Shown here: in pieces, positions 34,391 to 46,463 of the stretch | Position numbering within the stretch: position 1 is the stretch's first letter | How the letters are laid out: each line of letters begins with the position of its first letter | From: Liopterus haemorrhoidalis | Lineage: Eukaryota > Arthropoda > Insecta > Coleoptera > Dytiscidae | Reading direction: 5' to 3' | NCBI GenBank assembly: GCA_963971575.1 | Contig: OZ020622.1 | Span: 29,170,301-29,234,300, forward strand | DNA length: 64,000 bases | Position numbers and translations under genes: made by a program | The notes under the pieces: generated by a model | The model's database searches: none | Seen by the model: the letters and a program-made list of their open reading frames with translations, nothing else | Told to the model about the DNA's origin: nothing

Positions 34391-34858
34391 CTTAATATAT
34401 AAGAGGCAAGTATTGTAATCGCGAAAATTTTCGTGATTTCGACTGATGACCACGTTTCATGGTCCAGGAAATCCGAAAAACCTATTTTCGAAGTGCCGTC
34501 CGTATGTGTGTGTGTCTGTGTGTGTGTATACACGATAACTCAAGAACGGTCTAACTTAGAGAGTTCGTTCTGGTTCAAAAAAATTCTCCTAATAATTGGG
34601 AAAAACCTTATTGTTTTTTATAAAAATCCTAAACCGGAAACGGAAGTTATTAAACTTTAATATTTAAAAAAATTCGTAACTAGTAAACCAAACTTTGGAC
34701 AAAAATTTGTATAGAACATAATTTGATGTATTTTTGAAGGTTTACCAAAATCTTTTTTTTTTAATTTTTAATTTTTTTTTTTTTTTTTTAATTTTTTTTT
34801 TTATATTATTTTTTTTGTGGGAGGGCAAGTCTAGCGGAGGTTTCCATTCGCCACTGGT
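34385..34858 (+). repeat. RepB copy 2 inserted in copia pol
   Basis: Starts CCCGACCTTAATATAT and carries GGCAAGTATTGTAATC, a short GT tract (about 34505-34530), ACACGATAACTCAAGAACGG and the end block GGGAGGGCAAGTCTAGCGGA followed by CCACTGG. The flanks TTTTACTTG and TTTTCTTG may be a decayed target duplication. It separates two parts of the copia RT. Confidence 0.65.
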
Positions 34859-34869
34859 TTTCTTGTACT

Positions 34870-35640
34870 ATAGATATGCCCAAGCAAAAATGAACGGGAC
34901 CTTCATCTTTCATTTTAAAAGTTTTTAAAAGCTTTGTACCATTCTCTTCCAGATTGGCGAAGTCCGTATAAAGATTTTCGTAATTTGCAAACTTTGTTAC
35001 CCTCTTTTTCAAAATATGGTGGTTGCTTCATGTATATCTCTTCATTTAATTCGCCATTTAAATAGGCTGTTGTAACGTCCATTTGATGTACCAAAAACAT
35101 ATATTTTGCGGCAAAAGCTAATAGCATTCTTATAGAGCTTATTCGGACAACAGGTGCGTAAGTTTCCAGAAAATCTATTCCTTCTATTTGAGAATATCCT
35201 TTAGCTACTAATCTTGCTTTGTATCTTGCGTCGCTACCGTCAGGGGCATATTTGGTTCTGAGTACCCATTTACAGCCAATTGCATTGGGGCCTTTGGGTA
35301 AATCGACTAATTCCCATGTATCATTTTCCATGATGGACTTGTATTCATTTTCCATTGCAATCCGCCATTCTTCGCCATTGCTACTTTCTAGTGCTTCTTC
35401 TACAGACATCAGATCCGGCTCCGGCTCATTTTCTCCATGATTTATATTGTTAACTTCTACTAAAGAATATTGTTTCTTGGGTCTTCCTTTTTGTCCAGTT
35501 TTCAAAAATTTTGGTCTACCTCGTCCTCGTTTTATTGATACGTTTTCTAATTGTTCATTACTTTCTGGTACTACAATTATATTTTCTGGTTCTATATTAA
35601 TTTTTGTTCAACTGGATTTGAAGTTTTGTTTTCTTAAAAA
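34870..35640 (-). pseudogene. Copia reverse transcriptase, N-terminal part, deletion of the catalytic box
   Basis: The frame 34915-35505 encodes the integrase-RT linker and RT start: EEWRIAMENEYKSIMENDTW, GCKWVLRTK, ARLVAKGYSQIEGIDFLETY, MDVTTAYLNGEL, CKLRKSLYGLRQSGREWYK. The neighbouring frame continues LLKTFKMKDEGPVHFCLGIS. The segment normally lying between these, which contains the YVDD box, is not there, so polymerase activity is lost. Confidence 0.85.
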
Positions 35641-35942
35641 TTAATAAAATAGTTAAATATTATTGCATAGGATTCACTATTAATTGTTATTATTAATAGT
35701 ATAGCTGAAGCTGAACAAATTAAAGAAAGTAAATAAATATTAATAATAATATATCAATGACATTTTTATCTTTTAGAAATATTTACCATAGATAAAGAAG
35801 GAAATAGATGCGAAACTGCCTTTATATTTTTTGAAACCAAATTAGCGCTGTAGTTGTTGGGTTATGGCACTAAAATTGGTAGGGGAGGAAAGGGTTGGTT
35901 TTTCGCGGGTATTTTAAATGCTTCAGTGGATATAGTTGTAAG

Positions 35943-36082
35943 CATAATTAAATGTTATTATTAAATGAAACAATTTTTATGATTTATTTTGTCTATTTTT
36001 AATATTATTAACGACAACAATATTAAAAATAGACAAAATAAATCATAACAATTGTATCATTTAATAATAACATTTAATTATG
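35943..36082. repeat. Large hairpin, 64-bp arms, 12-bp loop
   Basis: Arms 35943-36006 and 36019-36082 are reverse complements with about 62 of 64 matches. The pairing extends a few bases further outward. The loop is ATTAACGACAAC. Confidence 0.88.
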
Positions 36083-36186
36083 TTTACAATTAAGAACAAG
36101 CAGTTAGGAATTATACAGAAACAGAAAAACAATAACTAGCAGAAATAATTATTTATTAAGTAGACTAACATATAACATAATATTTT

Positions 36187-36360
36187 CTAATAATTAATAT
36201 TTATGAACACTTCCATGGACAAGCCATCCAATTTTGGATTTCCAATGTTCTTCATCCACGTTGTATACAATTCTGGAGCCACACGTGTCTTCGGGTTTGG
36301 AAAGCGATATCTTGTAGGTTCACTACTATCACACCCCAAAACAAAGCATTTAACACCCAT
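36187..36360 (-). CDS. THAP-domain-like exon, 57 codons
   Basis: The minus-strand ATG opens MGVKCFVLGCDSSEPTRYRF, followed by PNPKTRVAPELYTTWMKNIG, with stop TAG at 36187. The C-x4-C pair, the YRFP segment and the W..(N/K)I segment in this spacing are the N-terminal half of a THAP zinc finger. The C-x2-H half is missing, so it is an exon or a truncated remnant. THAP domains bind DNA in P-element transposases and host proteins. It is too short to stand as a gene alone. Confidence 0.55.
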   Translation of the reverse strand: MGVKCFVLGCDSSEPTRYRFPNPKTRVAPELYTTWMKNIGNPKLDGLSMEVFININY

Positions 36361-36690
36361 TTTCCGAATTAAACAATGAAATTACAAAATTACAGAAGAC
36401 GATTTTGACACTAATTACAGATTTTGACGCTAATGACAGAAGCCGTAACATGTAACATCCTGTCATGCACGTAGCTATAGCGACTGGCAGCGACTGGGGC
36501 GCTATTCGTGTTGGGTTATGGAACGTAATATGGTTTTCGTTTTGCCATTAGAGTTTCACCCCCCTGATATTTACACGTCACTTATTACATATATTTTATA
36601 TTTCCATGGATACATGTATAAAACCTCTATCTCTTGCCATATTGGTGTATCCATGGTATTATTGAGATCATCAGTCTCGATATTTCAATA

Positions 36691-37707
36691 TTAATTATGT
36701 CACTTGAAAATTTAGAAAAACTTTTGAATATACTAATAGATGTGAAATTTGCCGATTTTCCTTGTAATAATATATTCGTTGTAGTAATATTTTACGTTAT
36801 TAAATTTAATATTTTGTTTAACTATTTAAAAAGGTATTTATAATTTTCAGTTTTTTTGTAAATAATTTGGTTTACATGTAAATATATTATAGTCGTTTTT
36901 TAATTTATTTAATCACTAAAATTTCACATATACGTGTTATAATTCAGTAATGCGAAGAAATTGCCTCCTAAATTTGAATGTCGGTAGTTGTTTCGTTGTT
37001 CGAGAGAGGTTTCTTTGTTCGCTGATGAATAGTTTTATCATAACTTTTAAGTTTTTTTGAAATACGACTAAAAATTAGCATTTTTAATGAAAAAAAAAAA
37101 AAAAAAAAAAACAGCTGATGACAGTCATGATGTTAAAAAAAAAACACTTTCATCCTATAATAATCACTTATATAAAGAAAAAATATATTAAAATGACATC
37201 TGGGTATATAATACTTCAAGATTTAACACAATTAAAATTACGCAATTACTAAATATCGAATATTATTCTGTCTTATCTATCCTCTTAATACATTGTACTT
37301 TATACTTTCGTTAATATAGTTACTAAAATAGTTAATAACATACAGTTTCCATAATTAAAATAACAAAACTGCTTAACAGATCTATCCTCACCCTGAAAAC
37401 TTATTTGAACGTATCTACAGCTAGGTTTAACATTTAAAACGTTCGAACGACCCTTAAAATATATTTTGATAACTCAAAACTGATTCTTACTTTCTTTTCC
37501 GTTTAATAGCATTTTTAACTGAAGCCAATTTTATGGTCAGCAAAAATTTTCAAAATTTATGAAAATGTGTTAAAACCTTAAAAAACTAGCAGACCCCGTT
37601 GCCAACAACGTTGGCAAACTGATATCGAATAAAAATCAATATAAGCAGGAATTAATTATTAAAATTTGCATGATTCTGCGTATATTAACAAAACAAAAAC
37701 GTTTCTT
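36691..37707. other. AT-rich sequence without recognised gene
   Basis: About 1 kb with a poly-A run near 37090-37111. No significant ORF, TIR or repeat match seen. Confidence 0.4.
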
Positions 37708-37942
37708 GATTATACCTAGAAAATCCTAAAAACCGCTTAATGCGTGTCGTTTAAAAATTAGTATCGGGCTTGATACGGCCCGCGGCCCATATGCTGGATA
37801 TCAATGTTATAGCTGTTTCTGATTATACCTAGGAAATACTAAAAACCACTTAATGCGTGTCGTTTAAAAAATAGTATTGGGCTGGATACGGCCCGCGGCC
37901 CATATACTGGACATCAATGGTATATCTGTTTCTGATTATAGC
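37708..37942. repeat. 113-bp tandem duplication
   Basis: GATTATACCTAG starts at 37708 and again at 37821, with a third partial start at 37934. Both full units contain CTTAATGCGTGTCGTTTAAA and ACGGCCCGCGGCCCATAT. Confidence 0.85.
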
Positions 37943-38820
37943 CAAGGTATAAAAAAGAGAGCAAAGTGGCGAAATTAAATAAATTAATTCCTGTTAACAC
38001 GCGCATAGTGGAGCGTACTGCAGCGAGGTTATATCGTTGTTATAGTCGAGCAAGGCGACGCGTTCAAACAATTTTGATTTCTCTGCTATCATCGTTGCTG
38101 AAATAGTTGTTTAAAATGGATATTGAGGCATTTACAAGTAGTTCTCATTTATAAGAGGTATTTAGTGTAGGTTCCGATTGAAATTTGTCCATTTTTTATC
38201 AATTTATCTTGAATTTTTTCCAAAATATAATCAAACGTTGAAATAGTCATGCGAAAATAAGAATGAAACTTTTCTGGATGTTTGCGGAGTTGCATATAGA
38301 AATGATGAAATTCACCATGTATATGTCTACTTTTATTTATTCTGTGAACATTGCACCTTCTAGTTTGTTTATTTTTATTTTTTAGTAAATACCAAATTTT
38401 CAGGGAGAGTTTTATGTTAGCAAGAAATCCATTATAAATTTGTGAACTTTCTGCTCGATTTTAAACGCGTCACTATGTGTAGACACTCTTTTATAAGCGC
38501 GACATTCTTTCGCTGTTTTACTCTCAGCTTTCATCGCTCTCTGCTTTGCTCTATGCTTCACTATGTGCTTAGCCTAAAGTGGGAAATAGAATGCACCGAG
38601 TTCTACGAGGCGTTAACGGCGTACGTACGGCGCTATCTGTCAGAAGAAAGTTAAAACCAAGCTGTCGTACGCAAGTGCACAGAATGAACAACGTCCTCCG
38701 GCGTTCGAACGCCGTTGATACTGAATGTTCGTCAACTTCCAACTTTTGACGCCGTTGAACGTTGACGCAGAACACCTAACCTCAGTTTTTACTGAATGGT
38801 AAAGTGTTTGTGTGTGTGTG
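37943..38820. other. Unassigned sequence
   Basis: Two short ORFs (38442-38654 and 38569-38775) overlap on opposite strands in a locally GC-richer stretch and have no recognisable domain. A short GT tract precedes the LINE tail at 38806-38823. Confidence 0.35.
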
Positions 38821-38825
38821 TGTGT

Positions 38826-39902
38826 TCAAGTTCAAGTTCAAGTTCAAAATTGTTTATTCAAAATTCATATACATGTACATATATCTTTACAAAAATTTGA
38901 TAATTTTGAGAAAAATTAATAATTAGATTCTGTGTACTGCGCCAAGTGCTGGAAAACACGCGCGGAGCTAATACTACAGGTACTAAGAATAACATATAGT
39001 TATTAATACATTATAATACATAGTTATTTACACGTTTACACACAGAAAAGTATTTATATTGTACAATGAAAAATAGTAAATCACTATATTGTACAAAAAT
39101 ATGCAAAACATATTAAGCATTTTTTATCCTTTACATTCATTTCAAATTATTTTGATTTTAAATTTTAAAGCAGACATTAATATAGTAATAAATGAATAAA
39201 TAAATAAATAAGATAAAATAATAAATAGATAAAGACAATAAATATATAAATAATTAATTTAAAATAAAATACAGAAATTATACGAAGATGTATAATAACG
39301 TATTTGGCATTCTCTATCCTTACATTAATATCACTTTATTTTCATTTTAAAATAGACTGGAATAAAATTATAAATAAATAAGATAAATAAATAATAAGAC
39401 AAACAGTATAAATTAAAGTAAATAAATAAATAAATAAGATAAATTAATAAATAAATAAACAATTACATTTTTTGTGTCCACTTTATTTCTACTTTATAAT
39501 AATAAGCTCTTCAGACTCTTGTAATAAATAAATAGACAAATACAATTGAAAGATATAACAAAGTGGAACAATAAATGACATGAATGAAACAAAGTGAAAT
39601 AAAATAATATAAAAATAAATCACGACAAATAAATAAATAAATAAATAAATACTCTATTACTAACAAACAAACTTATTTTTTTTTTTTGTAAGACGTACCG
39701 AGGCATTGCTGTTTACATATTTAAAGAAAGGTATTTGTAGTATTTCAATGAGATGTTGAAATTATGAATGAAGTAAAACTAAATAAATAAATAAATAAAC
39801 AAATAAATAAGATAAAATAAAGATAAAAGCCTTACACCGCAAGGTAGAAAGGGATTAAGTAAAAAAGTAAAAAGATAAAATAAATAAAATTAAAGTTAAA
39901 TA

Positions 39903-39940
<38 letters not shown>

Positions 39941-40363
39941 ACAATAATAATAAAAAATAAAATAAATTAAAATAAAATAAAAAATAAATAAATAAAATAA
40001 AATAAAGTAAAAAACGAAGTAAAAAACAAAAGATAAAATAAAATGGTATCTTGCAAATAAATAAATAAATAACTAAATAAAAAAATAAATAAATGAATAA
40101 ATAAATTAATTTCAGCAAATAAATAAATAAATAAATGAATAATAAATTAATAACTTGTTTTGTAAGACGTACCGAGGCATTGTTATTTACAGATTTTAAG
40201 AAAAGCATTTGTAGTATTTCACTGAGTTGTTGAAATTGTGAATGAGGTAAAAATTAGATAAAAAATTAAGTAAATAAATAAATAAATAGAAAAATAAATA
40301 AATAGAAGAATAAATAAATTAATTTCAGCAAATTAATAAATAAATAAATAAGTAAATAAATAA

Positions 40364-40407
<44 letters not shown>

Positions 40408-40463
40408 GTTACAGAAACTAAAAATATAAATTGATAAATTAGATTTATAACATTCGATAGTTA
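38826..40463 (-). repeat. LINE 3' UTR with nested tandem duplications and (AAAT)n tracts
   Basis: Two copies of a block containing GTAAGACGTACCGAGGCATT lie near 39690 and 40158, about 467 bp apart. Another pair (GCATT...TATCCTTTACATT) lies near 39118 and 39308. Each block runs into AAAT/AAATA tracts. A poly-A run of about 30 bp lies near 39910-39938. The ORF at 39906-40208 is low-complexity sequence. Confidence 0.8.
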
Positions 40464-43307
40464 TTAAGCAGTTGAATTGTTTAGTATTTTATCTTTGAGG
40501 CATTTTGAAAACTTTTTACTTGCAAGACTAAAATCAAGTTCGTCATTTCTAAGATTTATTAGTTTAACCGCACTATAACAACATTGATTCCTGCTAGTCG
40601 TTTTATTTAGCTTAGGTAATTCTAGTTGCAGCTGATTAGCGGACCTGGTTCGCACGTTTGAAATTTTTATTTTAAAAACGGAAAAAAATTTTTTAACGAA
40701 ATTTATTGTACTATATTCATACAATTGCTGCAAATTCATTACCTTTAGTTCTTCAAACAAAGGAGCAGAGCTGTCGTACTTACGAGCTCCGCATATGGTT
40801 CGTAAGGCCATTTTTTGACAAATCTTTATGTTACTTAATATTGTCGGATAGGTACCTCCCCAATGTATGATTCCATATCTTAGGGTGGATTCGTACCAAG
40901 CAATATAAAGCTTTTTGAGTTCTGCTAATGGAAGGACTTTTTTCATGTAATATAATTTATAATTGATCTGCTTTAACTTGTTTGAAAGTAAATTAGTATG
41001 AATATCCCACTTTAGACCAGAGTCAATAGTAACTCCCAAGTATTTTATAGAATTTACTATTTCTATATTGTCGCACGAACACTGGTAAATACATTTATGA
41101 CGGTGACATATGATTTTAAGATTATTAATATTGTTTTTTGAAGTAGAGGATTTATATGTAAAGTAAATGACCTTTGTTTTTGAGGCATTAATAATCATAC
41201 GATTATTTACTAACCAGGTGGAAAGAAGATTTAAATCGTAGTTAAGGTAGTCCGATAATGTACTTAAGTTTTCCGCTGAACATACGAGTGAGGTGTCATC
41301 CGCATAGGCAAAGACGGATGAGTGAAATTGAAGTTGCAGTAAATCATTTATATAAATGATGAATAATAACGGGCCCAATACTCCACCCTGCGGTATTCCG
41401 AAATTAACAACCTCTTCTGTACTTACTGCATGTCCAATTTTTGTCACTTGTTTTCTGTTAGTGAGGTATGATTTAAGCCATCGTAGAGTATAACCATAAA
41501 AACCATATTTATTTAATTTCATAAGTAAGGTTCTGTGATCAACTATGTCAAATGCTTTTCTTAAATCTACATACAGGGCAGCAGTAGGTTTGTTACAATC
41601 TGCTGATTTAACGACTTCAGTAATGTGCCGTTCAATAGCAATGTCTGTACCCAATCCAGGCAAGAATCCATACTGATGGACGGATAATAAATTGTTCGTT
41701 TCAAAATATTCGAGTATTCTGGCATGCATAATGCTCTCCAATATTTTTGAAAATGTGTTTAACACAGAGATAGGTCTATAATTGTCCATGTTAGTCCTGT
41801 CACCAGATTTAAAAACAGGTGTTACATAGGCAGTTTTAAATTTGTTTGGGAATGATCCACTATTTACAGAGAGATTAAATATATAGAGTAGCAACGGAAG
41901 AAATATATCAATATTATTTTTTATAGTTATTATATTAATACCATCTAAACCTGTGCTGTTTTTGTTATTCATCTTACAAATTGCTTTCCAGATTTCGTGA
42001 ATAGTAAAGTCCGGGAAACAAAAACTACAATTAGACTCAGGGATTGTATATGGTTCAAACAAATCTGACCCATATTCAATATTCAGTAGTTTACGTGGAA
42101 TATCAATAAAGTATTCATTGAATTTGTTTACAATTTCTTCGCCATTATCATTTAGATTTAGCAGATTTTGGTCTATATTTATATTTTTTATTTCGTCTTT
42201 CTGTTTACTTATAATTTTTTTAATAACAGACCAATATTTTTTACTATTCCCTTTAGCTGAATCTATTTGTTTCATGTAGTATGACCTTTTCTCTTTTCTA
42301 ATTAAAGATGTAACTTCTTTAGAAAGCAATTTGTACTGATTTAATAACTCTGAATTATTTTTATTTAGTTTAATTTTTTTAAAAGTTTGGTTTTTATAAT
42401 TTATTTTAGAAATCAACATGTCGGTTATCCACGGATTTCTTTTATACATGTTTCTAGTTTTATTTTTAATGTACGATGAAGATTCAATAGATCGATCATA
42501 TTTGCTGTAAATAATGTCCAGGGATTTGTTTACATCCGGTTCATCATAAACTTTAGACCAATCCTGTGCTAATAAACACCGCCTGAGCATGTTGTAGTCT
42601 ATTACTCTAGTGTATTGAACAGTTCTTACCTGAATTGGATTAACAAAACATTTTACAGATGTGCCAAAATGATCAGTGATACCTATCTGCACGACATTAG
42701 CAATAAACGTTAGGTTCCTAGAATTTTTTACAAATACATGATCTAGACATGTCGCACTTTGCAAAGTAACTCTTGTTGGCTCATTTACATATGACTTGTA
42801 TCCATAAGACGCAAGTAAGGACGTATATTCTAGCATTTCCGGGGTATTTTCTAAAATATTGATATTGATATCTCCCATTACTAATGCCGGATCGCTAGAA
42901 TTTTTTAAGATACACTCAAATTTATTTTTAATATTTTTAAAATTAAACTTGCCATTTCTGTATATTCCAAAGATTGACATGTTTTCTATTTTTCCGGACA
43001 TTTTAATTTTAATAGTTAGAATAATACCTTCTCCGTAAGAGGAGACAAAGTAATCATGACTACAATTAAATTCCTGTGTTATGTAAACCACAATGCCTCC
43101 CGATTGGTCGCTATTTCGTGGCTGGAGTAGTATGTCGTAGCCTGGAATTGAGTATCTATAAATCTCCTCCTGGAATATCCATACTTCTGTTAAAATTATT
43201 ATTTTATATTTCTTATCAAGACTGTTAAGATGTATCATAAGTTCATCAAAATGTTTTCTTATGCTACGTATATTAATATGAAAAATTTCAAAGGAGTTAT
43301 AATCCAT
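40464..43307 (-). CDS. LINE ORF2: endonuclease-reverse transcriptase, 947 aa
   Basis: Starts MDYNSFEIFHINIRSIRKHF. The APE endonuclease covers residues about 1-225: N12 (INIRS), E41 (LTEVW), D146 and N148 (MGDININ), and D212/H213 (ITDHF). A linker with a basic coiled stretch follows (about 290-400). The RT covers about 480-740: NYRPISVLNTFSKILE, ALYVDLRKAFDIVDH, FGIPQGGVLGPLLF, and the catalytic FAYADD at 666-671. The C-terminal thumb and tail run to 947. The protein nicks target DNA and primes cDNA synthesis there. All catalytic residues that I can check are present and there is no stop or shift. Confidence 0.95.
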   Translation of the reverse strand: MDYNSFEIFHINIRSIRKHFDELMIHLNSLDKKYKIIILTEVWIFQEEIYRYSIPGYDILLQPRNSDQSGGIVVYITQEFNCSHDYFVSSYGEGIILTIKIKMSGKIENMSIFGIYRNGKFNFKNIKNKFECILKNSSDPALVMGDININILENTPEMLEYTSLLASYGYKSYVNEPTRVTLQSATCLDHVFVKNSRNLTFIANVVQIGITDHFGTSVKCFVNPIQVRTVQYTRVIDYNMLRRCLLAQDWSKVYDEPDVNKSLDIIYSKYDRSIESSSYIKNKTRNMYKRNPWITDMLISKINYKNQTFKKIKLNKNNSELLNQYKLLSKEVTSLIRKEKRSYYMKQIDSAKGNSKKYWSVIKKIISKQKDEIKNINIDQNLLNLNDNGEEIVNKFNEYFIDIPRKLLNIEYGSDLFEPYTIPESNCSFCFPDFTIHEIWKAICKMNNKNSTGLDGINIITIKNNIDIFLPLLLYIFNLSVNSGSFPNKFKTAYVTPVFKSGDRTNMDNYRPISVLNTFSKILESIMHARILEYFETNNLLSVHQYGFLPGLGTDIAIERHITEVVKSADCNKPTAALYVDLRKAFDIVDHRTLLMKLNKYGFYGYTLRWLKSYLTNRKQVTKIGHAVSTEEVVNFGIPQGGVLGPLLFIIYINDLLQLQFHSSVFAYADDTSLVCSAENLSTLSDYLNYDLNLLSTWLVNNRMIINASKTKVIYFTYKSSTSKNNINNLKIICHRHKCIYQCSCDNIEIVNSIKYLGVTIDSGLKWDIHTNLLSNKLKQINYKLYYMKKVLPLAELKKLYIAWYESTLRYGIIHWGGTYPTILSNIKICQKMALRTICGARKYDSSAPLFEELKVMNLQQLYEYSTINFVKKFFSVFKIKISNVRTRSANQLQLELPKLNKTTSRNQCCYSAVKLINLRNDELDFSLASKKFSKCLKDKILNNSTA

Positions 43308-43371
43308 TTTTATTTTATAAAGTTAAAAAAATAAATTAACAGATTAGATTGCAAGAGGAAACCATAGATAA

Positions 43372-44331
43372 TCAATTCAACGTGGAAAGACTAGCCATAG
43401 ATGTAATGCGAATTACAGGGGCATTATCGTCTTTCTTCATAAATATTTTTGAGTTTGATACCCACACATATTTGAAATTATTTTCACTTTTTTGTTTCTT
43501 GGCCTCATACAAAAGTTTTTTGTAGTAGGGGGTTAAATGTTCATTAACGTAGACTGCACTTACCGGAACATTAGAAAGGAAATCCACAGTCTTTACCTTT
43601 TTTGCTCTTGATTTTGAAAGCACAGAATCACGTTTCTGTCTGTTCGTGAACTGAACTACTATCGGTCTGGGCCTGGATGGGTTCTTGGATGGAAGCCGGT
43701 GAACTGCCTGAATATCATGATTCAGCACAATTGGTTCGTCTATAGCTATAGCTAGCTTGTTCACTACTTCCATCATATTCTCGTTGTTCACTTCAGGTAC
43801 TCCGTCTATCACAATGTTGCGGTTTCTGCTGTACTGCTGGGACTCTTCCATTTGCAGTTTCAATGAGTCTATTTCTCCCTGAAGAAGTTGATTTTTCGCA
43901 GAATGGGCAACAACAGTATTTTCTATATTGACTAGTTGTTTCTTCAGATTTTGATTTTCTTCCACTATTTCATCGTACTTGGAAGAAACAAACTCAATAC
44001 ATTTCTTCATCTCAGCCAGTTGCTTGTCGAGCAGATTACTTTGTTCGGCGAGGGCATTTCTTACGGCACTTTCAATCCTCGCTTCAATCTTCAGAAGAAA
44101 TTGCTCAGATTGTAGGTCTAAGTCCTGTGGCTGTGAATTAGAGATGCCCTCGGCTCCTCTGCACAGTAGGCATTTATAAGTCTCCCGCCGACTGTTTCCC
44201 ATCTGAATGTAGGTCTTCTTTGCGATATTCGCACATTCGTAATGTAATTTACAATTTTTTATAGCACACTTTACATAGTCATTTTCAGGTAGCGGTTTTG
44301 AACATGATGTACAAGACATTTTTATTACCAC
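43372..44331 (-). CDS. LINE ORF1: PHD finger, coiled coil, RRM-like domain, 319 aa
   Basis: Cys/His at 7, 10, 22, 27, 30 (His), 33, 54 and 57 form a C4HC3 PHD finger. Residues about 75-175 are a coiled coil with heptad character. From about 180 a basic RNA-binding-like region begins (YSRNRNIVIDGVPEVNNENM, then VHRLPSKNPSRPRPIVVQFT) that resembles the FP25K/transposase-22-like domain of other LINE ORF1s. It is expected to coat the element RNA and form trimers. It is intact, with ORF2 64 nt downstream. A decayed relative lies at 17382-17530. Confidence 0.9.
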   Translation of the reverse strand: MVIKMSCTSCSKPLPENDYVKCAIKNCKLHYECANIAKKTYIQMGNSRRETYKCLLCRGAEGISNSQPQDLDLQSEQFLLKIEARIESAVRNALAEQSNLLDKQLAEMKKCIEFVSSKYDEIVEENQNLKKQLVNIENTVVAHSAKNQLLQGEIDSLKLQMEESQQYSRNRNIVIDGVPEVNNENMMEVVNKLAIAIDEPIVLNHDIQAVHRLPSKNPSRPRPIVVQFTNRQKRDSVLSKSRAKKVKTVDFLSNVPVSAVYVNEHLTPYYKKLLYEAKKQKSENNFKYVWVSNSKIFMKKDDNAPVIRITSMASLSTLN

Positions 44332-44639
44332 TGTTATAATTTAGAGATTATAAAAAATTGAAAATAAAGTTTGAATCACTCTCTGTTTGAATTGCAGATG
44401 AAATTGCGGTTTTGATATTTTTTCTGAATCCGCACCTGGCAGGTATTTTTTTGTTGTGAACTTGCAAAAGATGGTTTTACTTGGAATATGAAGATTATTA
44501 TGTAAAAAAATGTAAAAAATAACACAGAATTTAATAAATTATTATATTTAAAAATTATTTATCCACTCTACACAAATTGTTGATTAAAAATGAGCACTGC
44601 ACTTTTATTCACCACTAACTGAATTATTGATTTATTTAA

Positions 44640-45690
<1,051 letters not shown>

Positions 45691-45989
45691 TACTATTTCG
45701 AAATAAAGACCAACAAAAAACAAAAGAATAAAATACTTGTACCGCAATGAATTCTTATCTTAATAACGACACCTCATTATTTTGGGATTATATCCGAGAT
45801 AATTCCAGTCACCCATTTGCCATTGGTCAGTTTTTGATAATATATTCAATTTTTATACGCTATACTATTTGTCAGCAGGGCACATTACAAATATATATAT
45901 ATATATATAATTACATTTCATTTCGACAGATAATACAGTGCCGCTTTTTATCGAAAAACACCTAAATAAAGCACCGTTGCATATATTTG
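45691..45989. other. AT-rich spacer with a short (TA)n tract
   Basis: No recognised gene. A TA tract lies at 45893-45909. Confidence 0.35.
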
Positions 45990-46267
45990 CCGGACTCTAG
46001 TGATAATACATATTTTAAATTATTAAAAAAAACCCCGCTCTATTTATGAAAATAATTCTGTTTACGCTACTGACCAAGCACCATCTCCCACTTCAATACA
46101 GCAAGCTGCTGCCAACAGTTTCACAGCTGCTAGTGATATTCTGTGGTTTATAACGTATTCTATATTCTGTTGTAAAAGCGTTTCAACAAATCCAAGTTTA
46201 AGTGAAGTGTTTTACTGTGCAAATAAAGTGTGTTATTAAACAATCATAATGTATAGCATTAAGAATA

Positions 46268-46463
46268 TAAAATATATAAAATCTTTATTGCCGTCAAAAT
46301 AAGTACATGTAAAAATAGAAAAATCTTATAGCTAACCTTACATATTCCTATTAAAACTATGTACATTTAAATATTTTTACTATTAGTAACAAAATTTTGC
46401 GAACTATGACAATTTAAGTTTAATAGTTTTACTAGGAAAAAGACATTTAAAAAACCTTGTACA
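46268..46463 (-). mobile_element. 196-bp 5'-truncated retroposon with 15-bp target duplication
   Basis: The direct repeat ATAGCATTAAGAATA stands at 46253-46267 and 46464-46478. On the minus strand the insert ends with AATAAAGATTTTATATATTT, a poly-A signal plus A/T-rich tail. RepA copy 1 has no insert at this place. These are the marks of target-primed reverse transcription. Confidence 0.85.

Larger units (their letters stand above)
35787..36566 (-). mobile_element. 780-bp element with 8-bp duplication and THAP-like exon, P-element-like
   Basis: Inserted in the copia LTR with a perfect 8-bp duplication ATATTTAC (35779-35786 and 36567-36574). The ends are CATAGATAAAG and CACCCCCCTG, so they begin CA and end TG, but the inverted-repeat match is weak. 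It carries a THAP-like coding exon (36187-36360) and a 64-bp-arm hairpin (35943-36082). P elements have THAP transposases and 8-bp duplications, so a non-autonomous P-like element is my best guess. A hAT origin is not excluded. Confidence 0.6.
33276..36690 (-). mobile_element. Internally deleted copia (Ty1-like) retrotransposon
   Basis: An approximately 260-bp repeat at 33276-33537 recurs at 35636-36690, where it is split by a 780-bp insertion. Between them lie copia pol parts on the minus strand (RT and RNase H). Gag, protease and integrase are absent: the 5' LTR is joined directly to the integrase-RT linker. The pol is also interrupted by a RepB copy at 34385-34858. Target duplications were not resolved. 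Confidence 0.8.
35636..36690 (-). repeat. 5' LTR of the copia element, split by a P-like insertion
   Basis: The two halves (35636-35786 and 36567-36690) together match the left LTR. The break carries an exact 8-bp duplication, ATATTTAC. Confidence 0.75.

Noticed and set aside
38442..38775. Overlapping ORFs on opposite strands in a GC-richer patch
   Set aside because: No domain, no start context or splice partners, and no repeat copy. Insufficient evidence for a gene.
39906..40208. 100-aa Phe/Leu/Tyr-rich ORF that looks like a membrane protein
   Set aside because: Low-complexity AAAT and poly-A sequence in the LINE 3' UTR.
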